This document shows, in pieces, positions 1-7,125 of a DNA stretch of 7,125 bases. Each line of letters starts with the position of its first letter. The stretch's first letter is position 1. This DNA is from Patescibacteria group bacterium (GTDB taxonomy: Bacteria; Patescibacteria; Microgenomatia; Daviesbacterales; UBA10151). The notes beneath the pieces were generated by a model. That model saw only the letters and a program-made list of their open reading frames with translations, ran no database searches and was not told the origin of the DNA. Made by a program: the position numbers and the translations under genes. The stretch covers positions 1 through 7,125 of the forward strand of contig JAMCTD010000094.1 of NCBI GenBank assembly GCA_023380995.1, given 5' to 3'.

Positions 1-756
1 CTGGGCGATCGAGGAAAGCAAACTTCCCAACCAAAATTCTATTTTTCTCGGAGCAGTCTGATTGGCAATTTCAAATGCCTCCATTTCTAACTCTTCCATT
101 ATTCCATTTTCCATATCCCTGGCTTTTGTCTCGCCTGAAAGCTTCACATAACTGGCAGAGGTTCCCACTGCCCCTTTAATCCCTTTACTTTTCAAATTCT
201 TTTTCACAAATTGTAAAAGTTCTAAATCCATTAAAAGATCTTGTGCATAAAAGGCAAACCTGTAACCTAAGGTGGTGGGTTCTGCAGGTTGCAAATGGGT
301 ATAACCCATGCAAGGGAAATCAGCATATTTTTCTATCTTTTCTCCAAAACTTTTCAGCAGTTTTTTAAATTCTTTTTCCACCAACTCTAAGCCCTGTGTC
401 ATCCTGACAGTTTCAGCATTATCTGAAATATCCATACTTGTAGCACCAAGATGAATTTTGCCGCCGCCAACTTTTGCTTTTTCAGCAAACTCTTTAATTG
501 CTGCCACCACATCATGCTTAGTATCTTTTTCAATCTCCCAAATTCTTTCTATATCAATATTGTCCTGGTGTTTTTCTAAATCTTCCAGTTCTTCTTTTGA
601 TACCAAACCTTCTTTGTGTTCTGCACGGGCCAGCGCCACCCAAACTTTTCTCCATAATCTATATTTGTTTTCCTCAGAAAAAATTTGGCGCATTTTCTCA
701 CTTCCATACCGCCAACTAAAAGGCGACTGATAGCTTTCATAACTTTGAATTTTCAT
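1..756 (-). CDS. purB: Adenylosuccinate lyase, N-terminal 252 residues (3' end beyond window)
   Basis: PurB cleaves fumarate from SAICAR to give AICAR and from adenylosuccinate to give AMP, so it serves both IMP synthesis and the AMP branch. Translating the minus strand from the ATG at 756 gives 252 uninterrupted codons to the window edge. The N-terminus (YQSPFSWRY, residues 9-17) and the following helix resemble the human-type ADSL family more than the short E. coli type. Visible active-site regions are KHD (80-82), LGATSMDISDN (103-113) and THLQPAEPTT (153-162), whose His154 matches the family's catalytic histidine. GVKG/GTSAS-like residues follow (192-202). The later SSxMPxKxNP signature loop lies off the window. 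The start codon overlaps the purH stop by one base (TAATG), so translation is probably coupled to purH. This is the fourth visible gene of the minus-strand operon. Product is confident; subfamily was judged from memory. Confidence 0.95.
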   Translation of the reverse strand, partial: MKIQSYESYQSPFSWRYGSEKMRQIFSEENKYRLWRKVWVALARAEHKEGLVSKEELEDLEKHQDNIDIERIWEIEKDTKHDVVAAIKEFAEKAKVGGGKIHLGATSMDISDNAETVRMTQGLELVEKEFKKLLKSFGEKIEKYADFPCMGYTHLQPAEPTTLGYRFAFYAQDLLMDLELLQFVKKNLKSKGIKGAVGTSASYVKLSGETKARDMENGIMEELEMEAFEIANQTAPRKIEFWLGSLLSSIAQ

Positions 757-2282
757 TAGTGCCTAAAAGCCCTCCTTCCAGTAAATACCATTGGAATACC
801 TGCTTCATCAGCAGCCTCTACAGATAGATTATCATTTATTGACCCACCCTGCTGGACAATTGCTGCAATACCAAATTTGGCTGCCATCTTAACGCTGTCA
901 TCAAACGGGAAAAAGCTGTCGCTTATAAGAATACCTTCTTTTGCTAAATCTCCTGCTTGTTCCAAAGCAATCTTAGTCGCCCCAATCCTTGATGTTTGTC
1001 CTGAACCAATCCCCCGGGTCATTGGGACATCTTTATCAACTACTAACACAGAATTTGATTTAACAGATTTTACTGCCTTAAAACCAAAATGCATCAGCTC
1101 CAGTTGTTTTTCTGTTGGAGCATTTTTGGTAACTACTTTCCAATCCTTAAAACTTTCTTCTACATTATCGTCAAAGTCTTGTAACAAAACTGCCCCAGCA
1201 AAATATTTCAAATCCCAGTTTTCGCTTCTTACCATAGGAATTTCCTCAAAAGTATAAACTCCCATGGTTTTTCTAACTTTTTTCAAAAGCTCCAAAGCAT
1301 CAGCAGAAATTTCCGGCACTGCCACAATATCAGTGTTACCCTCTCTTTCCATTTTAAAAGTGGCAATAATTTTAGCTGCCTCAAGATCCATTGGCCTATT
1401 TAAAACTACTACCCCGCCAAATGCAGAAACCGGATCTGCTTTTACTGCCCTATCCAAAGATTCACCAGCTGTTTTGCCAGTTGCTATCCCGCAAGGGCTT
1501 AAATGTTTCATTACCGCTGCTGCCGGTTTAACAAATTGCCTGACAGTTTCCAGACCGGTATATATATCTCCAATATTTGTGCCGGATAATTCCCTACCCC
1601 AAAGGTGTTTTAATTTCCCTAAAGGAGAGTTCGTTTTTGGCATTAAATACAAAGCTCCTTGTTGGTGCGGATTTTCTCCATAACGCAAGATATTTGTTTT
1701 TCTAAGAGGTATTGTTAATTCACCAGGAAACTTTTCTTTGGAGAAAAAATTACCAATTTGAGAATCGTAAAAAGAGAGATGATAAAAAGCTTTTGCTGCC
1801 AATTCTTTTCTTAATCCATCTGTAATTTTTTCATCTTCCAGCATCTTTCCAACTTTTTCATAATCTTTTGGATCTACCACTACTACTACATTGTCATAAT
1901 TTTTAGCAGCAGCCCTAATCATAGTTGGACCACCAACATCAATTGTTTCAATCCCAGGTTTAGTTTCAAATGGGTAAAGGTTACAAACCACTATATCGAT
2001 TTGCGGAACATTTAACTTTTCTGCTTCTGTAACATGTTTTGGATTTTGTCTGTCAAATAAAATGCCTGACTCAATTTGAAAACTGATGGTTTTCATTCTT
2101 CCGTCAAATGAATCCCTGGGGTTGCCAGTAATTTCTTCAATCGGTATAACTTTTATTCCACCTTCTTCCAAAACTTTAAAAGTCCCACCAGTAGAAATAA
2201 TTTGATACCCTAACTTCTGCAAAACTTTAGCCAAATCAACAATTCCTGTTTTATCATAAACAGACAGTAGTGCATATTTCAT
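756..2282 (-). CDS. purH: Bifunctional AICAR transformylase / IMP cyclohydrolase
   Basis: PurH catalyses the last two steps to IMP: folate-dependent formylation of AICAR and cyclisation of FAICAR. At 508 residues it has the family's full length. The N-terminal MGS-like cyclohydrolase domain (about 1-145) shows STGGT (30-34), GRMKT (61-65), NLYPF (101-105) and IDVGGPTMIRAAAKN (114-128). These carry equivalents of the Lys, Tyr, Asp and Lys active-site residues known in human PurH. The C-terminal transformylase domain shows RYGENPHQ (200-207), KHLSPCG (259-265) with the catalytic Lys-His pair, ADPVSAFGG (282-290), VKSNS (407-411), GIGSGQTSR (424-432), SDSFFPF (454-460) and the terminal FRH. Oddities: the usual LHPxxHGG stretch after GRxKT reads ISFQIESG (66-73), and KHxNPCG has Ser for Asn. 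The start overlaps the purP paralog stop (ATGA), with only a weak upstream AGGA. Both activities look intact by motif. Confidence 0.96.
   Translation of the reverse strand: MKYALLSVYDKTGIVDLAKVLQKLGYQIISTGGTFKVLEEGGIKVIPIEEITGNPRDSFDGRMKTISFQIESGILFDRQNPKHVTEAEKLNVPQIDIVVCNLYPFETKPGIETIDVGGPTMIRAAAKNYDNVVVVVDPKDYEKVGKMLEDEKITDGLRKELAAKAFYHLSFYDSQIGNFFSKEKFPGELTIPLRKTNILRYGENPHQQGALYLMPKTNSPLGKLKHLWGRELSGTNIGDIYTGLETVRQFVKPAAAVMKHLSPCGIATGKTAGESLDRAVKADPVSAFGGVVVLNRPMDLEAAKIIATFKMEREGNTDIVAVPEISADALELLKKVRKTMGVYTFEEIPMVRSENWDLKYFAGAVLLQDFDDNVEESFKDWKVVTKNAPTEKQLELMHFGFKAVKSVKSNSVLVVDKDVPMTRGIGSGQTSRIGATKIALEQAGDLAKEGILISDSFFPFDDSVKMAAKFGIAAIVQQGGSINDNLSVEAADEAGIPMVFTGRRAFRH
771..777 (-). promoter_or_regulatory. 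Possible Shine-Dalgarno of purB inside the purH 3' end
   Basis: AAGGAGG on the minus strand lies within the last purH codons, 13-14 nt before the purB ATG at 756. That spacing is longer than usual. It may help ribosomes finishing purH re-initiate at the TAATG junction, or it may simply be coding sequence for Arg-Arg-Ala. Confidence 0.35.
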
Positions 2283-3367
2283 GTTAATATTTTTCCTAAT
2301 TCTTCTTTCTCCAAAGCTTCTTTAATTTCCATGGCCACTCTTTTGCCCATAGAAATATTTTGTCCATATAAATATCCGCTGTATGGTGTGGCAAAAATTC
2401 CAGGACTGCCTGGCATTCTTGGTGAAACATCAAAAACAATAATTTCTTTTTTAGGAGGACCTGCAGTTATCATTGTCTGTAAACCAAATGGGCCAATTAT
2501 TCCAGGTGACATCAATTTTTTGGAAGCTTCTATAAATCTTTCACCTATCGCAAATGCATCTTCCAGTAAAGATTCCAAAACTGTTACAGCAATATGGCCC
2601 GCTTCTTCATATTTTATTCCAATTTTTTTAATTAATTCTTCTTCATAAATAGACGGCAATTTAGTTAGACCTTCTATATTGGTTTGCCTTCTGGTATCTG
2701 TACCAATTAGTTCCACTCTATTGTTTATGGGAGAATAAAAGAAATTAAAATTAACTTGCACTCCTACAATAAATTCTTCAATCACTGCTGCTTTTATTTG
2801 TTCTTCTGTAAACTTTCCTAAACCCAACCCATGAGCCATACCAACTTTATACTCCTCAAAAGATTCAGCAAAGAAAAATGCCCTCTCAAATCCTCTTTCC
2901 TTTTCTAAAACCTTCACAATACAAAGCCTATCAATACTTTTTGGATCTTTGAATTGTTTAGGATAGCGGATTTTTGCTTCATCTAGTAAATCATATTGAT
3001 TGGGTTTTACGCCACGCTCTTCCGTCTTTAGTAAAAACTTATTTCCAAACATTGGTACCTTAAACTTATTTTCAATGGCATTGTAATCGTTAATATAAAC
3101 TTCAAAAGACCTGTGGGGTACGAAAATACAATTTCTTTTAAGAAGTTCTTCTTGAATCTTTTCATTTAGGATTTTTTTAAATTCATCCAACACAATCACT
3201 TCATCAACACACCCCAATTCACCTTTTGAAGCATAATAATCTTGGTAAGTTTTCTCCCTGCCCTTTTTACAAATAACTAAAGTCTTAAATCCTAAATCCT
3301 TTGCACCACGGCAAACATCCAAGGCAGAGTGGGACCCTAATACAGCGATGGTATATTGTTTAGCCAT
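2279..3367 (-). CDS. Divergent PurP-family ATP-grasp protein (PurP paralog of uncertain function)
   Basis: This 362-residue protein is clearly homologous to the PurP encoded just upstream. Shared landmarks are TIAVLGSHSAL (6-16), VPMFGNK (104-110), FFYSP (209-213), IGPFGLQTM (291-299) and a C-terminal SMGKRVAMEIKEAL (339-352). Key PurP motifs are changed. PHGSFVAY becomes PHRSFEVY (84-91). The glycine-rich loop GASGGKGYF becomes a charged LEKERGFERAFFF (154-166). DKRYETN becomes DTRRQTN (224-230). EISAR and AGTN become DVSPR (313-317) and PGSP (319-322). FAICAR synthetase activity is therefore doubtful. It could be a partner subunit, a regulator, or an enzyme on a related substrate; archaea are known to carry PurP paralogs of unclear role. 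The ORF is intact, overlaps purP by 8 bp and purH by 4 bp, and has the best ribosome binding site in the operon, so it is not decaying. Family membership is confident; function is not. Confidence 0.85.
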   Translation of the reverse strand: MAKQYTIAVLGSHSALDVCRGAKDLGFKTLVICKKGREKTYQDYYASKGELGCVDEVIVLDEFKKILNEKIQEELLKRNCIFVPHRSFEVYINDYNAIENKFKVPMFGNKFLLKTEERGVKPNQYDLLDEAKIRYPKQFKDPKSIDRLCIVKVLEKERGFERAFFFAESFEEYKVGMAHGLGLGKFTEEQIKAAVIEEFIVGVQVNFNFFYSPINNRVELIGTDTRRQTNIEGLTKLPSIYEEELIKKIGIKYEEAGHIAVTVLESLLEDAFAIGERFIEASKKLMSPGIIGPFGLQTMITAGPPKKEIIVFDVSPRMPGSPGIFATPYSGYLYGQNISMGKRVAMEIKEALEKEELGKILT

Positions 3368-4379
3368 CTAAAACCTCCTTTAGCTTATTTATTTTTATTG
3401 CATTTTTTATCTCTCTGGCAATCCGCCTTCCTGTACTCATTGGTTCATCATAAAGTAAATAAGTATAGGGGGAACCATTGATAAAACAATTGGTTCCGGC
3501 AACAATTCTTGCAGATATTTCAATTACATAAATTTCTTCACTAGAGGTGATTATTGTCTCCAAACAAAATGGCCCAAAAAGACCTTTTGTCGGAATAAGT
3601 TTTTGGGAAGTTTTTATAACACGCTCTGCCATCGAAACCGCTTCCGCAAGCATTGATTCTCTGACAGCCAGGGGTATATTTGCTACCACTTCAAATGAAG
3701 GTTCAATATTTAATCCTTTTTGGCTCTTTGCCGGAATTCTACCTAATGAATCAACATTTGTTTCGTATCGTTTATCAATACTCATTATCTCAACTTTTTT
3801 TGTTAAAGGAGAATAGAAAAAAGAAAAATAAAGTGGCACTCCAATGACATATTCTTGAACAATAAATCTCTCCTCATTATAATTTTTTAATTTCTCATCA
3901 AATTCTTTTTGGTTTCTGGCAGTAAAGTAACCTTTTCCACCTGAAGCTCCATAGGATTTAACAATAACTGGGCGGTCAATTTTATCTCCTCTTTTAAAAC
4001 GGTGAGGAACTTTGACCCCAGCCTCTTCCATCCATGTTCTTTGCATTTTGCGGTTTTCTTCCCAATCCAAAACTAACTTATTACCGAAATACGGAACCGT
4101 CATCTCTTTGTTTTCATCCATTCCCAGATATGCCACAAAGGATCCGTGAGGAATAATTATGCAATTTTTTTGCTTCAATTCTTTTTCGAGTCTGGGGAAA
4201 TCTTTCCAGGACTTTATTTCCAAAATCTCATCTATAAAATTTGAGTATGATTGATAAAGAGGAATTCTATCCTGTGTAGCTACTACTGCAGTTTTAAACC
4301 CTTCATCTTTTGCCCCTTTTAAAATTTGCAGGGCGGAGTGAGAACCCAAAGTTACAATTGTGTAATCTCTAATTCCCAT
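3360..4379 (-). CDS. purP: Formate-dependent FAICAR synthetase (archaeal-type PurP)
   Basis: PurP ligates formate to AICAR using ATP, giving FAICAR without folate; it is best known from archaea such as Methanocaldococcus. The 339-residue product has the expected family length and motif order: TIVTLGSHSALQILKGAK (7-24), IPHGSFVAYLG (76-86), YFGNKLVLDWEENR (97-110), the ATP-grasp glycine-rich loop KSYGASGGKGYF (141-152), FFYSPL (187-192), DKRYETNVDSLGRIPAK (202-218), GPFCLET (269-275), EISARIVAGTN (287-297) and GRRIAREIKNAI (317-328). All look canonical, so this copy is the likely active enzyme. The ATG at 4379 is secure: an in-frame TGA sits just upstream (4383-4385) and the homology begins within six residues. 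It is the first gene of the minus-strand operon and has no room for a leader behind its promoter. Assignment is from remembered family motifs. Confidence 0.93.
   Translation of the reverse strand: MGIRDYTIVTLGSHSALQILKGAKDEGFKTAVVATQDRIPLYQSYSNFIDEILEIKSWKDFPRLEKELKQKNCIIIPHGSFVAYLGMDENKEMTVPYFGNKLVLDWEENRKMQRTWMEEAGVKVPHRFKRGDKIDRPVIVKSYGASGGKGYFTARNQKEFDEKLKNYNEERFIVQEYVIGVPLYFSFFYSPLTKKVEIMSIDKRYETNVDSLGRIPAKSQKGLNIEPSFEVVANIPLAVRESMLAEAVSMAERVIKTSQKLIPTKGLFGPFCLETIITSSEEIYVIEISARIVAGTNCFINGSPYTYLLYDEPMSTGRRIAREIKNAIKINKLKEVLDG
3374..3381 (-). promoter_or_regulatory. Strong ribosome binding site for the purP paralog
   Basis: AAAGGAGG on the minus strand ends 6 nt before the ATG at 3367 and lies inside the last codons of the upstream purP. 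It fixes that ATG as the start. It contrasts with the operon's first gene, which has no Shine-Dalgarno. Confidence 0.85.
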
Positions 4380-4384
4380 AATTC

Positions 4385-5714
<1,330 letters not shown>

Positions 5715-5716
5715 AT

Positions 5717-7125
5717 CTATTCCCATTCCATGGTAGCTGGGGGTTTATTGGTGATATCGTAGACGACACGATTCACTTCAGACACTTCATTAACAATTCT
5801 AGTGGAAATTTTTTCTAAAAGTTCATATGGCAGTTTGGCAAAATTGGCAGACATGGCATCTTGTGCTTCAATAGCCCTAATAGCAATGGTTTCCCCATAT
5901 GCCCGCGCGTCACCTCTTACTCCTGTTGTTTTGATCCCTGTAAAAACTGCAAATATTTGCCAAAGTTTTTCTGCCAGGTTGGTTTTTTCAATTTCTTCCT
6001 GAATAATTTTATCTGACTTTCTCAAGATTTCCAGCTTTTCATCTGTTACTTCACCAATAATTCTTACTGCCAACCCTGGACCTGGAAAAGGTTGCCTGTT
6101 TATTATTTGATCAGGTAATCCTAAAATTTTTCCAATTTTCCTCACTTCATCTTTATAAAAATTTCTTAAAGGTTCTATTAAACTTAAATCCATATTTTCC
6201 GGGAGTCCACCAACATTATGATGTGACTTGATAACTTTAGCATGTTTACTGCCAGCTGACTCTATAACATCAGGATAAATAGTTCCTTGTACTAAAAATT
6301 TTGCTCCTGTCTTTTTGGCCTCGTTGTTAAAAACTTCTATAAAAATTCTGCCGATGATTTTCCTTTTCTCTTCAGGATCTGTTGCTCCTTTTAATGCATT
6401 TAAAAATTCTTTCTTTGCATTTACAATATTAACATTCATCTTGTAATGCTTTTGAAAAACTTCCCGCAAAGCATCTGTTTCCCCTTCCCTCATCAACCCG
6501 GAATCAATATAAATAGATGTTAAATTACTGCCAATTGCTTTATGTACTAACAGTGCTGCTACAGAAGAATCCACCCCTCCTGATAATGCGCAAAGTGCTT
6601 TCTCCCTCCCTACTGAATCCTTAATATCTGCAATAATATTGTTAACAAATTCTTCATTTATCTCTGATTTTTTAGGAGTAAGTTTACAAATCTTCATGAA
6701 ATTTTCCAAAACTTCTGTCCCAAACTCTGTATGGACTACTTCTGGATGAAATTGAATACCATAAATTTTTTTATCTTTATTTTCAATAACAGCATGCGGA
6801 ATAGTTTTTGTTGTAGCAATAGTTTCAAAACCTTGGGGAATTTTTTTTACCTCATCTCCATGCGACATCCAAACTGTTATCCCATCAGGTACCCCTTCCA
6901 ATAATTTTGAACTTTGCCCGCCCCGCTTCGCGGAGCGAGGCCGGGGAACTTTGAACTTTGAACTTAATATCGCTGGTCCGTATTCTTTCTTAAACCCTGC
7001 CTTTACTTCTCCACCTAATAGTTGGCACATCAGTTGCTCGCCATAACAAATTCCTAAAATTGGAATTCCTAATTTAAAAACCTCTGTATCAATTGTTGGT
7101 GAATCCTCTTGGTAAACTGATGTGC
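5717..7125 (-). CDS. guaA: GMP synthase (glutamine-hydrolysing), lacking its N-terminus at the window edge
   Basis: GuaA amidates XMP to GMP using glutamine and ATP. The open frame reaches the window edge, giving 468 visible residues; roughly the first 50-60 are missing. In partial numbering, SVYQEDSP (2-9) and GICYGEQ with the catalytic Cys26 begin the class I glutaminase domain. MSHGDEV follows (86-92), then FHPEV (125-129) with the catalytic His and Glu. The ATP pyrophosphatase domain has LSGGVDSS (180-187). The C-terminal part has LVQGTIYPDVIES, SHHNVGGLP, QPFPGPGLAVR, RGDARAYGET and the terminal PPATMEWE. Between KKEYGPA and the MSHGD region the chain is about 10-15 residues longer than I expect for the family. 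The extra part is basic and proline-rich, encoded by a GC-rich hairpin (6917-6946) flanked by direct repeats. The ATG at 7030 is internal, since catalytic Cys26 lies upstream. The TAG stop is at 5717-5719. Confidence 0.97.
   Translation of the reverse strand, partial: TSVYQEDSPTIDTEVFKLGIPILGICYGEQLMCQLLGGEVKAGFKKEYGPAILSSKFKVPRPRSAKRGGQSSKLLEGVPDGITVWMSHGDEVKKIPQGFETIATTKTIPHAVIENKDKKIYGIQFHPEVVHTEFGTEVLENFMKICKLTPKKSEINEEFVNNIIADIKDSVGREKALCALSGGVDSSVAALLVHKAIGSNLTSIYIDSGLMREGETDALREVFQKHYKMNVNIVNAKKEFLNALKGATDPEEKRKIIGRIFIEVFNNEAKKTGAKFLVQGTIYPDVIESAGSKHAKVIKSHHNVGGLPENMDLSLIEPLRNFYKDEVRKIGKILGLPDQIINRQPFPGPGLAVRIIGEVTDEKLEILRKSDKIIQEEIEKTNLAEKLWQIFAVFTGIKTTGVRGDARAYGETIAIRAIEAQDAMSANFAKLPYELLEKISTRIVNEVSEVNRVVYDITNKPPATMEWE
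6909..6965. repeat. AACTTTG direct repeats flanking a GC-rich core within guaA
   Basis: AACTTTG occurs once on the left (6910-6916) and as a tandem on the right (6947-6953, 6954-6960, then partial AACTT 6961-6965). These AT-rich repeats bracket a 30-bp core that is 26/30 G or C. The outer GAACTT copies (6909-6914 and 6960-6965) are 51 bp apart, exactly 17 codons, so collapsing the repeat would keep guaA in frame. This architecture suggests insertion of a short element, or slippage at its borders. Confidence 0.75.
6917..6939 (-). repeat. GC-rich hairpin embedded in frame in guaA
   Basis: Read on the guaA coding strand, CTCGCTCCGC and GCGGGGCGGG pair through a GAA loop to form a 10-bp stem with two U-G wobbles. 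The surrounding 30-bp GC core (6917-6946) encodes exactly ten codons, PRPRSAKRGG. Its composition is wholly unlike the AT-rich gene around it. It looks like a small palindromic repeat, possibly mobile; only one copy is present in this window, so dispersal cannot be judged. Confidence 0.75.

Noticed and set aside
877..1683. Plus-strand open frames opposite purH (877-1257 and 1264-1683)
   Set aside because: They lie antisense to well-conserved purH, show no recognisable domains and have no ribosome sites; the same applies to 458-730, 2331-2648, 3547-3816 and 5802-6002 on the plus strand and 5041-5455 on the minus strand.
2279..3367. PurP paralog as a pseudogene
   Set aside because: The frame is intact over the full family length with a strong ribosome site and tight overlaps; only motif residues differ.
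6917..6946. GC-rich hairpin as an intrinsic terminator
   Set aside because: It lies mid-gene, is followed by no T-tract on either strand, and the reading frame continues through it.
7028..7030. ATG at 7030 as the guaA start
   Set aside because: The frame stays open upstream and encodes the nucleophile motif GICYGEQ and SVYQEDSP, so the real start is outside the window.

Overview
The window is a compact, AT-rich purine-biosynthesis locus with almost no non-coding DNA. Six genes are visible: purB (partial), purH, two adjacent purP-family genes, purA and guaA (partial). I read it as bacterial: purA, purH and guaA look bacterial, there is a near-perfect sigma70-type promoter (TTGACA, 17-nt spacer, TATAAT), and one gene has a strong AGGAGG ribosome binding site. 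The formate-dependent PurP enzymes, typical of archaea, together with low GC, very tight packing and genes starting without a Shine-Dalgarno, suggest a Candidate Phyla Radiation (Patescibacteria) genome. That placement is inference. TGA is used as a stop in at least one gene, which argues against the recoded lineages.

Layout. A minus-strand unit runs leftward from a promoter at about 4385-4413: purP (3360-4379), a divergent purP paralog (2279-3367), purH (756-2282) and purB (1-756, continuing off the left edge). Consecutive genes overlap by 8, 4 and 1 bases, so this is almost certainly one translationally coupled operon. purA (4440-5714, plus strand) diverges from it across a 60-bp intergenic region. 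guaA (5717-7125, minus strand, 5' end outside the window) converges on purA with only 2 bp between the stop codons.

Pathway. PurB makes AICAR from SAICAR (and AMP from adenylosuccinate). AICAR is formylated to FAICAR either by PurP (formate plus ATP) or by the C-terminal domain of PurH (10-formyl-tetrahydrofolate). The PurH N-terminal domain closes the ring to IMP. PurA with PurB leads to AMP, and GuaA makes GMP from XMP. guaB and the early de novo genes are not seen here.

Points of most interest: (1) a GC-rich hairpin flanked by short AT-rich direct repeats, inserted in frame inside the guaA glutaminase domain, resembling an in-gene palindromic repeat element; (2) apparent redundancy of PurP and a full-length PurH; (3) a second PurP that has lost the glycine-rich ATP-grasp loop and other motif residues but remains an intact ORF; (4) back-to-back promoters predicting leaderless or nearly leaderless mRNAs.
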